Below, piece after piece: positions 1 through 7,223 of a stretch of 64,000 nucleotides of DNA (its first letter is position 1; each line of letters opens with the position of its first letter). Source of the stretch: Bacillota bacterium (GTDB lineage Bacteria > Bacillota > Sulfobacillia > Sulfobacillales > Sulfobacillaceae); the NCBI GenBank assembly GCA_021784595.1, contig JAJYHT010000080.1, positions 62,001-126,000 of the forward strand, given 5' to 3'. The notes below the pieces were generated by a model. That model was given only the letters and a program-made list of their open reading frames with translations, had not been told where the DNA came from and did not search any database. A program made the translations under genes and the position numbers.

Positions 1-2
1 CC

Positions 3-52
3 TTAACCGAATCTTTATGCGATCCCCATCAAACCTTAATCGATTTTTAGGA
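3..52 (+). promoter_or_regulatory. 11-bp-phased TTAAnn array and promoter upstream of uppP
   Basis: Hexamers TTAACC (3-8), TTTATG (14-19), a poor CCCATC (25-30), TTAATC (36-41) and TTAGGA (47-52) recur every 11 bp. This is the spacing used by OmpR/PhoB-type winged-helix activators and resembles a Gram-positive Pho box. A -10 GATAAT lies at 51-56 with no good -35, as in activator-dependent promoters; the array would then cover roughly -60 to -22. Two similar arrays occur before surE and beside the orphan regulator. The repeats are seen directly; phosphate control is inference. Confidence 0.5.
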
Positions 53-88
53 TAATGGGACAATATGAGTCAGGATGGAGGGGACACA

Positions 89-907
89 TTGTCGCTTAGC
101 ACGGCGGTGTTTCTAGGCATTTTGCAAGGATTTGCGGAATTGTTTCCGTTTTCCAGTCTCGGATTATTGGTGATTTTGCCTCATGTTGTGCACATGACGG
201 TGCCCACTTCCGGCGCCCGATATTTGCCTTTTGTGGTGGCGCTTCATTTAGGCACGGCACTGGCCTTGCTATGGTATTTCCGGGTCGAGTGGATGGCCGT
301 TGTGAAGGGTTGGTTGGCATGGTGGCGTGGCAAGAGAACATCGGAAGGCCGTCTCGGTTGGCTTTTGATTTGGGGCACGATACCGGCCGGAATAGTCGGC
401 CTCTTGCTCAAGCACCCCATTGCCACTCTGTTTGCCAAGCCCTTGTTGGCAGCGGTGTTTCTCATCATCAATGGTGGACTGATGCTATGGGGAGACCGAT
501 GGCAAAAATCGGCCTCTCGTCATGTCGCCTCGGTTGGGTCGCTGTCGATTGGTCAAACACTTAAAATTGGTTTGTTTCAAATTCTGGCGTTAATACCTGG
601 GATGTCGCGTTCTGGAGCTACAATCAGTGCCGGCGTAAGTGTCGGCCTCTCGTTTGAAGAAGCGGCTCACTTTAGCTTTTTGCTGGCAACACCAATAATT
701 TTGGCGGCAAGTCTGATCGAAATTCCCAAATTGCACGGAGGGTTGCATGGTTTGGCTCTGCAAGCCTTGGTTGGAGGCGTTTTAGCCGCAATTACGGCTT
801 GGCTCTCGACACGGTTTTTGATGCGATATTTTCAGGTTCACAACTTGTTTCGTTTGGCTCTCATCTCTATCGGATTGGGAATTGTATCATTGATTTTGGT
901 CCATTAG
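89..907 (+). CDS. uppP: Undecaprenyl-diphosphatase (UppP/BacA family)
   Basis: Integral membrane phosphatase that recycles the C55 lipid carrier of cell-wall synthesis by removing its terminal phosphate. The 272-residue, strongly hydrophobic protein has both family signatures: QGFAELFPFSS (residues 13-23, supplying the Q/E pair as Q13 and E17) and PGMSRSGATI from residue 170 with the catalytic arginine. The histidine normally found in the SSxGH motif is Leu26 here, which is unusual. An ATG at 65 also opens the frame, but GGAGGGG (77-83) lies 5 nt before TTG 89, which gives the usual N-terminus, so TTG is preferred. It is followed by surE, another phosphate-releasing enzyme. Confidence 0.9.
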   Translation: MSLSTAVFLGILQGFAELFPFSSLGLLVILPHVVHMTVPTSGARYLPFVVALHLGTALALLWYFRVEWMAVVKGWLAWWRGKRTSEGRLGWLLIWGTIPAGIVGLLLKHPIATLFAKPLLAAVFLIINGGLMLWGDRWQKSASRHVASVGSLSIGQTLKIGLFQILALIPGMSRSGATISAGVSVGLSFEEAAHFSFLLATPIILAASLIEIPKLHGGLHGLALQALVGGVLAAITAWLSTRFLMRYFQVHNLFRLALISIGLGIVSLILVH

Positions 908-950
908 TCTGCCGACCACGATGAGGATCCCCAGCGGCGTGTGGAGCGTC

Positions 951-978
951 TTCTTTTATCCTTAACCGAACGTTAACG
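951..978 (+). promoter_or_regulatory. 11-bp-phased TTAAnn array upstream of surE
   Basis: TTCTTT (951-956), TTAACC (962-967) and TTAACG (973-978) recur every 11 bp. The stretch CCTTAACCGAA, 7 nt, GCGATCC at 960-984 matches positions 1-25 upstream of uppP at the same spacing, so the two genes share an upstream element. No convincing sigma-A promoter was found next to it. It is probably an operator for an OmpR/PhoB-type regulator. Confidence 0.45.
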
Positions 979-993
979 CGATCCACACGCCAG

Positions 994-1015
994 AGTAAAC
1001 CAAATCTGGTTTACT
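994..1015. repeat. 9-bp inverted repeat in the surE leader
   Basis: Perfect arms AGTAAACCA (994-1002) and TGGTTTACT (1007-1015) are separated by 4 nt. No T-tract follows, so it is not an intrinsic terminator. It lies between the phased array and the surE start and could be a dimeric repressor site or an mRNA hairpin. Confidence 0.5.
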
Positions 1016-1091
1016 GAGCATGGGCACAGAATTCCCTGCGAGCGCTGTGCTCCACACAAAGGATTCTAGTCTAAGCGAGGAGGGGTGGATA

Positions 1092-1817
1092 GTGCGCGTA
1101 TGCGTTACGAATGATGACGGGATTGGTGCGCCGGGAATTGCAAGTTTGGTGGTGGCTCTCCAATCGCTCGGGCATGACGTGATGGTGGTTGCCCCTGATT
1201 CCAACCAAAGCGGGAAATCGCAATCGATTTCACTGAATCAAACATTGTCGGTACGGCCTTATTCAATGACAGTCGTAGCAGAGGCTTTTGCCGTATCAGG
1301 CACACCTACCGACTGTGTCCGTTTGATATGTGCTGGAGCATTTGGTGATTGGCCGGCCATAATACTGTCCGGAGTAAACGATGGTGCCAATTTAGGCAGT
1401 GATCAATATCTGTCGGGAACAGTCGGTGCCGCGAGAGAAGCAGCTTTGCATAAGATTCCCAGTATTGCCTGGTCCACCGAAAATATGGACTCGAGACAGC
1501 TTGCCCATTTGTTGCGACAATATCTACCACCGCTTACGGCATTAGCTTTGGGGCACCCCGGAGCATTTTACAACGTTAACTTCCCGGCGGCGGGGGGCGA
1601 GGACTCCGCGTTCACCGTACCTAGTCCGCCTTGGTTCCAAGACAAAGCAGTCGCCGTGGGTTCGGACCAGATTGTGCTGTTGCGGGAAATGAATGAGCAA
1701 GTTGAAGAAGGGACCGATGTAGCGTGTGTCATGGCGGGGTTGACATCGATATCGCCAGTCGTGGCAATAGCGCACCGGCGGTCTAGCATCAGCCAACAGG
1801 CCAGCATGGTGATTTAA
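1092..1817 (+). CDS. surE: 5'/3'-nucleotidase SurE
   Basis: Metal-dependent phosphatase of nucleoside monophosphates and short polyphosphates, cytoplasmic. The 241-residue product begins with the family hallmark TNDDG (residues 6-10), whose aspartates bind the metal, and retains the downstream SGTPTDCV and SGVNDGANLG motifs. A longer frame starts at 1020, but AGGAGGGG (1078-1085) stands 6 nt before GTG 1092, and that start gives the normal short N-terminus. It converges with the leftward regulator; a hairpin terminator follows. Confidence 0.92.
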   Translation: MRVCVTNDDGIGAPGIASLVVALQSLGHDVMVVAPDSNQSGKSQSISLNQTLSVRPYSMTVVAEAFAVSGTPTDCVRLICAGAFGDWPAIILSGVNDGANLGSDQYLSGTVGAAREAALHKIPSIAWSTENMDSRQLAHLLRQYLPPLTALALGHPGAFYNVNFPAAGGEDSAFTVPSPPWFQDKAVAVGSDQIVLLREMNEQVEEGTDVACVMAGLTSISPVVAIAHRRSSISQQASMVI

Positions 1818-1839
1818 AGATGGCCCTAATTAAGCGTGT

Positions 1840-1865
1840 CCGAACCGCTGTGGTTCGGTTTTTTT
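1840..1865 (+). terminator. Intrinsic terminator after surE
   Basis: Stem CCGAACC (1840-1846) and GGTTCGG (1852-1858), 5-nt loop, followed by seven T (1859-1865). It lies in the short gap between surE and the convergent regulator gene. Confidence 0.85.
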
Positions 1866-1883
1866 GCGGACTCAATAGAACCT

Positions 1884-2486
1884 TTAATCTGATAAAGGCT
1901 GGCATCCATAAAAACGATATCCTACCCGGCGGACTCGTTGAATATGGCGTGGCCCCAAGTGCTCTCGGACTGTGTGAATCACCCATTGCAAACTGCCTTT
2001 GGTGAACGGCTCTATGCCATGTTGGGGAGCTAGGGCATTTAATCGGTCCATCGTCCATAGGTCATTGGAATACGATTGGATGAGCAGCAAAAACTCTTGG
2101 GCCCGCTTAGGCAAATCGAGGGGGGTTCCTTGATGCCAGGCCGTGTGGGTCTCCCAGTCAACCACCAAGCAATTCGATTTAACGGGTGAAAAGTGTTCCT
2201 GATCTACCCACGGCACAACTTGCCAGGTTTTGGCTTGGATGTGGTCGGTGAGAAGAATTATGTTGATTTCGTTGGAGATAGCCAGTCCTATGACTGGGGA
2301 AAACCATTCCATGGGGAGCCATGTAGGATCAATGGCCAGGTAGTCGGTCTGTCTGCTGTGAATAATCTCCAGCAAGTGATTGACACTATTGACGGGAGTG
2401 ATGCGAACCTGGAAACGCCGGGTATCAATCCATTGCACCAATGATTTGTTGGTTGCGGCGGCTAGCCGGATCATCGCCATCGGCAT
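1884..2486 (-). CDS. Orphan OmpR/PhoB-type transcriptional regulator with degenerate receiver
   Basis: The C-terminal ~85 of 200 residues form a winged-helix DNA-binding domain of the OmpR/PhoB family (LDLPKRAQEFLLLI, then the recognition region and VRRVGYRF at the wing). The N-terminal ~110 residues have the size and hydrophobic strand pattern of a receiver (DYLAIDPTWLP, IILLTD) but lack the paired acidic residues near the N-terminus, so phosphorylation is doubtful. No histidine kinase is adjacent. ATG 2486 has AAAGGA upstream. The divergent intergenic region holds four TTAAnn-like hexamers at exact 11-bp steps, the kind of site this fold binds, so it may control that region, uppP and surE. 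The target assignment is inference. Confidence 0.75.
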   Translation of the reverse strand: MPMAMIRLAAATNKSLVQWIDTRRFQVRITPVNSVNHLLEIIHSRQTDYLAIDPTWLPMEWFSPVIGLAISNEINIILLTDHIQAKTWQVVPWVDQEHFSPVKSNCLVVDWETHTAWHQGTPLDLPKRAQEFLLLIQSYSNDLWTMDRLNALAPQHGIEPFTKGSLQWVIHTVREHLGPRHIQRVRRVGYRFYGCQPLSD

Positions 2487-2534
2487 GGTTCCTTTCTGTT
2501 AGATGGTCTCTACAGGCATTGAAGCAAATTCCCC

Positions 2535-2573
2535 TTAATGTTTTGTTGTCTTTTGATTAACTTTCGGTTAAAT
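2535..2573. promoter_or_regulatory. Four-repeat 11-bp-phased TTAAnn array between regulator and recombinase unit
   Basis: TTAATG (2535-2540), TTGTCT (2546-2551), TTAACT (2557-2562) and TTAAAT (2568-2573) are spaced exactly 11 bp apart. This is the best of the three arrays. It lies in the divergent space between the orphan regulator (leftward) and the 59-aa gene/recombinase unit (rightward), so either or both could be controlled. Confidence 0.5.
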
Positions 2574-2681
2574 CCCCCCAATTGCCGTATTCGACCACCA
2601 TATAGGATGTTAAGAAAAGATATTGGGATGGGCCTAGTGGGACCCGTTCGTGGCATATCAGTGATGGTAGGAGGGGATGAC

Positions 2682-2861
2682 ATGGCCGAGTCTAAACTCC
2701 ACACACGACGGCTGACCCAATGGAAAATAGGAATTCTGGTATCGGGCGGTAAGGACATTGCTCAAGAGGCGCATGACCATGCGCTCAAGATTATTGTCGA
2801 CTGGGTCCGAAGTCGACTAGCGGAAGAGTCCGCTGACCGGGACAGGGCCTGGGAGTCATGA
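2682..2861 (+). CDS. Small protein translationally coupled to the recombinase
   Basis: A 59-residue basic/acidic protein with no family I recognise. ATG 2682 has AGGAGGGG (2669-2676) at 5-nt spacing, an excellent initiation site. The stop overlaps the recombinase start (ATGA at 2858-2861), so the two are co-translated. The C-terminal half (residues ~25-55) is predicted helical (HDHALKIIVDWVRSRLAEES). Its placement suggests an accessory or directionality factor for the recombinase; this is inference from position only. Confidence 0.6.
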   Translation: MAESKLHTRRLTQWKIGILVSGGKDIAQEAHDHALKIIVDWVRSRLAEESADRDRAWES

Positions 2862-4369
2862 ACGCAGGCATTTATCTTCGGGTGTCAAGTGAGGATCAGG
2901 CTCAGCACGGGTATAGTCTTATGGCTCAACGGGACTCTTGTGTGGCCAAGGCGCGAGCGTTAGGAGCCGTGGAGGTGAGTGAATTTGCCGATGAAGGCGT
3001 TCCTGGCACCCTGCTGGACCGGCCCGGTCTAGGCGCCTTGCGGCAAGCTGTGGCGCGTCGAGCCGTGGATATCGTCGTGATCTATGACCCGGACCGCTTC
3101 GCCCGGTCGTTGGCTCACCAGCTGTTGGTAACAGAAGAGATCGAGCGGGCTGGAGTGCGGTTGGAATTTGTCAATTTTGAGTGGCAGAATACCCCCGAAG
3201 GCAAATTGTTTTATGCGATGCGAGGCGCCTTTGCAGAATATGAACGGGAAAAAATCCGCATCCGGACGAGTACTGGCCGCATCCAAAAGGCCCGGCAAGG
3301 GAAACTGCCGATGGTCGTGGAACCGTATGGCTATCGATATGATGCTCAACAATCTCTGTTAGTGGTCGATCCATATCAATCGGAGATTGTTCGGCGAATT
3401 TTTTCTGAAATTGTAGACCATGGTGAGGGACTCAACGGTATTGCAAAACTGTTGACCCGAGACCGCGTGCCGACTCAAAAAGGCCATAGCATATGGCATC
3501 GTCAGGTGGTGCGGCAAATCGCCAGGAATCCGGTTTATATGGGAATATTTTACGCAAACCGGTTGAATACGGCAGGGATGGGGATAAACCGCTTTCGCTC
3601 GGTAGGAGACAAAGTGCGACCCTCAATTCGTCCTCGTGAAGAATGGATTCCGATTCGGGTACCTCCTATTGTGGATCCCCAGACATGGCATCGGGCTCAG
3701 ATGTTGATGGATCAACGAGCAGCAGAATGGCAGCGACAGCGGCACGGGACGACATACCTATTGTCTGGATTGCTGCGGTGCGAGATCTGCGGGCAAACCA
3801 TGACGGGGCGTCAACGCAAGAACTGGGGACGGCTGCTAATCGAATATAGCTGCCGGAAAAACACTGCCGGAGACCGTGCTCCGGGCTGTGCCCGCCGTCC
3901 CCGGGTGGATGCCGGCCAGGTGGAGTCCATCGTGTGGAACCGCGTGATGGATTGGATTGACGATCCAAAGCGGTTTGGCGAAATGTTTTGGGCATCTGAT
4001 GCATTGGAGAGATTGAACAGGGAGACCGAAACGGCACAAATTAACTTGGAGAGGATTTTAGCGGGACAACGCAACTTGTTGAATGTCTTGGCAGGAGGAA
4101 TTGGAGATTCCGACATCGTGGTCCAAAGACTAAATGCATTGCAAGAACGCGAGCAAGCGGTTATGGGACAACTTCAGCAGTTAAAGCATGCCCACGGAGA
4201 AATAGTCGATTTGAGGCTCTCTCAAGATCCTGAATTTAGCAGGCGGTGGTTGCGCAGAGCGCGGCAAGAGCTGCCCCGTTCCTTTCGCTATACGATAGTG
4301 CATGCGTTAGTGCAGGAAATATTAATTGGCGATGAAACGATGACGATCCTTCCTCGCACATCAAACTAA
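2858..4369 (+). CDS. Large serine recombinase, SpoIVCA-like
   Basis: Site-specific DNA integrase/excisionase of 503 residues. The N-terminal resolvase domain has the catalytic Ser10 in YLRVSSEDQ and the conserved YDPDRFARS and EYEREKIRIRTSTGR segments. Then come the recombinase domain (WHRQVVRQIARNPVYMG), a zinc ribbon with cysteines near 308, 311, 332 and 344, a coiled coil (~375-440) and a C-terminal tail. Length, WHRQVVRQI and the LSGLLRCEICGQTMTG ribbon closely recall SpoIVCA, which excises the skin element from sigK in Bacillus subtilis; that comparison is from memory. The sigK 3' fragment at 13.5 kb lies downstream in the matching orientation. No phage structural genes are nearby. Start ATG 2858 overlaps the preceding stop. 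Confidence 0.9.
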   Translation: MNAGIYLRVSSEDQAQHGYSLMAQRDSCVAKARALGAVEVSEFADEGVPGTLLDRPGLGALRQAVARRAVDIVVIYDPDRFARSLAHQLLVTEEIERAGVRLEFVNFEWQNTPEGKLFYAMRGAFAEYEREKIRIRTSTGRIQKARQGKLPMVVEPYGYRYDAQQSLLVVDPYQSEIVRRIFSEIVDHGEGLNGIAKLLTRDRVPTQKGHSIWHRQVVRQIARNPVYMGIFYANRLNTAGMGINRFRSVGDKVRPSIRPREEWIPIRVPPIVDPQTWHRAQMLMDQRAAEWQRQRHGTTYLLSGLLRCEICGQTMTGRQRKNWGRLLIEYSCRKNTAGDRAPGCARRPRVDAGQVESIVWNRVMDWIDDPKRFGEMFWASDALERLNRETETAQINLERILAGQRNLLNVLAGGIGDSDIVVQRLNALQEREQAVMGQLQQLKHAHGEIVDLRLSQDPEFSRRWLRRARQELPRSFRYTIVHALVQEILIGDETMTILPRTSN

Positions 4370-4389
4370 AAATGGACCCACAGTGAATT

Positions 4390-4408
4390 CCCGTGGTTCA
4401 ACCACGGG
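4390..4408 (+). repeat. Orphan IS200/IS605-type right-end hairpin
   Basis: A near-perfect palindrome, arms CCCGTGGTT (4390-4398) and AACCACGGG (4400-4408), is preceded by GAATT and followed by GGAGG and, a few bases on, ATGTCA. This arrangement is typical of the right end of IS200/IS605 (TnpB) elements, which is also the 3' scaffold of the TnpB guide RNA. It starts 20 nt after the recombinase stop. No tnpA or tnpB is present, so it is a solo end or relic. Confidence 0.45.
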
Positions 4409-4474
4409 GAGGCGATATATGTCAGATCAAAAAACTGACTTACGTATTACTAAACACAGAAAATTCCCAGTAGA

Positions 4475-4509
4475 ATATGTTATCATATACGATGTAATAT
4501 TGGGATAAT
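4475..4509 (+). promoter_or_regulatory. Putative promoter and operator of the gntR-hpa operon
   Basis: Candidate -35 TTATCA (4480-4485), 18-bp spacer and -10 GATAAT (4504-4509). The palindrome ATATG-TTAT-CATAT (4475-4488) overlaps the -35 and could be the operator for the GntR regulator encoded next. The surrounding 4410-4626 stretch is AT-rich and holds no gene. Confidence 0.4.
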
Positions 4510-4626
4510 AAACATAAGGAAATGTGTCCACAGGCGGTGTCCGGGAACTAGAAACGGAATGCTTCTCCCGAATGCACAGGAATACCTTAGACCTCGGAGG
4601 ATTTTTTTAAAAGGAGTTTATGCCCG

Positions 4627-5292
4627 GTGTCAAAAACTGATGGAGTTTATCAGGAATTACGTCGCCGCATTTTAACTGGGGAATTAATCGCCGGCTATCG
4701 CCTGGTGATCGATGCCTTGGCCAGAGAATTTGGCGTAAGCCCTATTCCTGTGCGAGAAGCCATCCGACGGCTGGAAGCAGAAGACTTGGTGGATTTCCAT
4801 CCCAATGTGGGGGCTCAAGTAAGCCGCATTGACGAACAGACCTATGAAGAAGTGTTGTCGGTGAAAGCACGATTGGAGGGATGGGCAACGTCCTTGGCCG
4901 CACCGTATTTGACTGATGACGACTATCAAGCATTGCGCTTGACGGCGCAGAAAATGGACCAGGCATTGGATCGCGCGGACTTGGGGATGTACGCGGAATT
5001 GAATCGGACGTTTCATAAAATCATTCGCAGCCGCTGCCCCAACCGCTTTCTGGTAGAACAAATTGCCACTTGTGCCGCGAAACTGGACCGGGTGCGAGCC
5101 AATATGTTCACCTTGGTGCCGGAACGATCACGCAGCTCGTTGCAAGAACACTACCATATTTTGCAGTCTCTGGTGGAAAAGGCGCCGCGAGAGGTATTGG
5201 AGCGCATTGTCGAGGACCACCAGCTCAAAACCTGGGAGGCCTATCGCGAGCACCGTCGGCACCGCCACGCGACTTCGGCGATACAGGAATAG
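4627..5292 (+). CDS. GntR-family (FadR subfamily) transcriptional regulator
   Basis: A 221-residue regulator. The N-terminal winged helix shows the GntR pattern (VYQELRRRILTGEL, LAREFGVSPIPVREAIRRLEAEDLV, residues ~7-55). The C-terminal helical FCD-type domain (~80-210) has the metal/ligand pattern of the FadR group, including NRTFHKII and EHYHILQSLV. GTG 4627 is preceded by AAGGAG (4611-4616); an ATG at 4620 is out of frame. As first gene of the aromatic operon it probably represses it and responds to the substrate or a ring-cleavage intermediate. Confidence 0.88.
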   Translation: MSKTDGVYQELRRRILTGELIAGYRLVIDALAREFGVSPIPVREAIRRLEAEDLVDFHPNVGAQVSRIDEQTYEEVLSVKARLEGWATSLAAPYLTDDDYQALRLTAQKMDQALDRADLGMYAELNRTFHKIIRSRCPNRFLVEQIATCAAKLDRVRANMFTLVPERSRSSLQEHYHILQSLVEKAPREVLERIVEDHQLKTWEAYREHRRHRHATSAIQE

Positions 5293-5350
5293 CTGTGGAC
5301 GGAAAAGTTGCCAAGAAGAGAAAAACATGTTTTTCGAGGGAGTGAAAGCG

Positions 5351-6268
5351 ATGAAAGCTATCCATGAACGCTTACGAGGATCTATTACGCCGGTGGTCAC
5401 TCCATTTACCGATGACAACCAGGTAGACCATGAGACACTGAAAAGTCTTATAAACTGGCAAATTCGTGAAGGCAGTCATGGGATTTCGGTGACGGGAACC
5501 ACAGGCGAACCCAGTTCTTTGACGTTGGAAGAAAGAGAGGCGATTTTTAAGACCACCGTGTCTGCCGTGGCGGGCAGGGTTCCCGTGCTCTTAGGAAGTG
5601 GCAGCACCAATGTGGATGAAACATTGCGGTTAACCCATAGCGCCGAGATGTTGGGGGCCGATGCGGTCCTCATTATCGTGCCTTACTACAATCGCCCGTC
5701 ACAAGAAGGGCTATATCAATATTTTACGACGGTCGCCCGGTCCACCGCCTTGCCGGTGGTGATCTACAACATTCCCGGACGTACCGCCACCAATATAGAA
5801 CCCGCCACAGTCAAGAGGATCTGCCACACTGCCAACAACGTAATCGGAATAAAAGAGTCTAACCGTGATTTCGAGCAGGTGACAAAAGTCCTGCATCTGA
5901 TGGGTCGCAACTTTTTAGTCTACTCAGGCATTGAAGCCTTGTGCTTTCCCATGTTGGCCTTGGGCGGGGCTGGACACATTAGCGCGACGGCCAATATCTT
6001 ACCCCGAGAGGTTGCCGATTTGTATAACTTGGCAGCCCACGGTGAATGGGAAAAAGCGCGCGAACTCCACTATCACCTCTATCCCTTGAATGACGCGCTG
6101 TTTTGGGAAACCAATCCGGGTCCGCTTAAAGCCGCATTGGGCATGATGGACAAGATTCGGCCTCATCTGAGATTGCCCTTGGTTCCAGTATCTTCTGAAC
6201 ACTACCAAGGTCTGGCAAAAATTTTGCACCAATACGGGGTACTGGCGAAAGAAGGGGGCACTGAGTAA
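5351..6268 (+). CDS. DHDPS/DapA-family aldolase in aromatic-degradation operon
   Basis: Class I lyase of the dihydrodipicolinate synthase/N-acetylneuraminate lyase family, 305 residues, TIM barrel. The Schiff-base lysine is K168 (GIKES); T50-T51 (TGTTGE), Y139 and R144 (YNIPGR) match the DHDPS catalytic set, so true DHDPS activity cannot be excluded. Its place between the GntR regulator and the FAH gene suggests it cleaves the hydroxy-oxo acid at the end of the meta pathway, a role filled by HpaI elsewhere. ATG 5351 is chosen because GAGGGAG (5336-5342) lies 8 nt before it; ATG 5327 is possible. The stop overlaps the next start (TAATG). Confidence 0.85.
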   Translation: MKAIHERLRGSITPVVTPFTDDNQVDHETLKSLINWQIREGSHGISVTGTTGEPSSLTLEEREAIFKTTVSAVAGRVPVLLGSGSTNVDETLRLTHSAEMLGADAVLIIVPYYNRPSQEGLYQYFTTVARSTALPVVIYNIPGRTATNIEPATVKRICHTANNVIGIKESNRDFEQVTKVLHLMGRNFLVYSGIEALCFPMLALGGAGHISATANILPREVADLYNLAAHGEWEKARELHYHLYPLNDALFWETNPGPLKAALGMMDKIRPHLRLPLVPVSSEHYQGLAKILHQYGVLAKEGGTE

Positions 6269-7020
6269 TGAGGTTAGCGCGAATTGCGGTTGAAGGACGA
6301 ATTCATGTAGCACAGGTGATCGACGATCTTTTAGTGACCGCCGACCACCGTCGATTTGCATTTCATCAAGTCCATTGGCTGGCGCCGATTGAACCGCGCA
6401 ATATTATTGGTTTGGCACTAAATTATGGAGGTCACGCGGCAGAATTGGGATTGGAAGAACCAGGCGAGCCCGTGTTGTTCTTTAAGCCGACCTCTTCGGT
6501 GACAGGACACCAGGCTCCAGTGCGATATCCCCGGGGGGCTACCCATTGTCACTATGAAACCGAAGTGGCTGTGGTGATTGGCCAAGCTTGCCGAAATGTT
6601 CATTCCGAACACGCGCTGGATTATGTAATGGGATATACCATTGCCAATGACTTTACCTGCCGAGACTATATTCGCAATACATTTCGGCCACCCGTGCGAG
6701 CCAAGGGATTTGACAGCTTTTGTCCGTTGGGACCGGTTTTGGTGACACCAGATGAAGTGGGCGATCCAATGCGTCTGGCAATCACCACCAAGGTGAATGG
6801 CGAGTTGCGCCAACAAGGCCACACCGACCACTTGACCTATTCGATTTCAGAAATCATTGCCTATTTGTCATCATTTATGACCCTGGCTCCGGGTGATGTC
6901 ATTTTGACCGGTACGCCGGATGGCATCTCTCCCGTGTTTCCAGGCGACACCATGGAGTGTGCCATTGAAAAACTGGGAGTACTAGTAAACCCAGTGGTCA
7001 AGGAAGATGATCATTCATGA
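6268..7020 (+). CDS. FAH-family isomerase/decarboxylase (HpaG/HpcE-like)
   Basis: Fumarylacetoacetate hydrolase-family enzyme of 250 residues, a single catalytic domain. The metal ligands are visible as E97 and E99 (HYETE) and D128 (ANDFTCRD), with the conserved LTGTPDGI loop near the C-terminus. In homoprotocatechuate meta cleavage this family carries out decarboxylation of the dicarboxylated oxo-dienoate and isomerisation of its product. Enteric HpaG has two such domains; here there is one, so one of the two activities may be absent or shared. Starts at ATG 6268, sharing one base with the aldolase stop. Confidence 0.85.
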   Translation: MRLARIAVEGRIHVAQVIDDLLVTADHRRFAFHQVHWLAPIEPRNIIGLALNYGGHAAELGLEEPGEPVLFFKPTSSVTGHQAPVRYPRGATHCHYETEVAVVIGQACRNVHSEHALDYVMGYTIANDFTCRDYIRNTFRPPVRAKGFDSFCPLGPVLVTPDEVGDPMRLAITTKVNGELRQQGHTDHLTYSISEIIAYLSSFMTLAPGDVILTGTPDGISPVFPGDTMECAIEKLGVLVNPVVKEDDHS

Positions 7021-7141
7021 TTTTCCGTTTTCGGTATCGGCGGGGGCGGAACTGACACGTGTGAGAGTGTTGCGCACGCTATCAGTCAAGCGATGGGTGG
7101 CTGAGCACAGTGAACATGGCTGGGAGTTTTACACAGAATGA
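7007..7141 (+). CDS. Possible small ORF with in-frame TGA before a further 13 codons
   Basis: ATG 7007 lies inside the end of the FAH gene and opens 44 codons ending in VAEHSEHGWEFYTE at TGA 7139-7141; the frame then continues 13 sense codons to a second TGA at 7181-7183. AAGGA precedes the ATG at short spacing. The sequence looks protein-like but matches no family I know. It may be a small operon protein, the broken tail of a former gene, or non-coding. Confidence 0.25.
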   Translation: MIIHDFPFSVSAGAELTRVRVLRTLSVKRWVAEHSEHGWEFYTE

Positions 7142-7223
7142 AAACCGGTCCAGTTGGCGAAGCGAATCATCAACTTATTATGAGAGCGCATTTTAACTGA
7201 CTAAGTCACGAGGAGGACTATTT

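Noticed and set aside
1820-2005. 61-codon ORF right after surE
   Set aside because: It reads through the intrinsic terminator and is antisense to the regulator's 3' end.
4370-4626. TnpB or TnpA gene linked to the IS200/IS605-type hairpin
   Set aside because: Only AT-rich non-coding sequence and the gntR promoter region are present.
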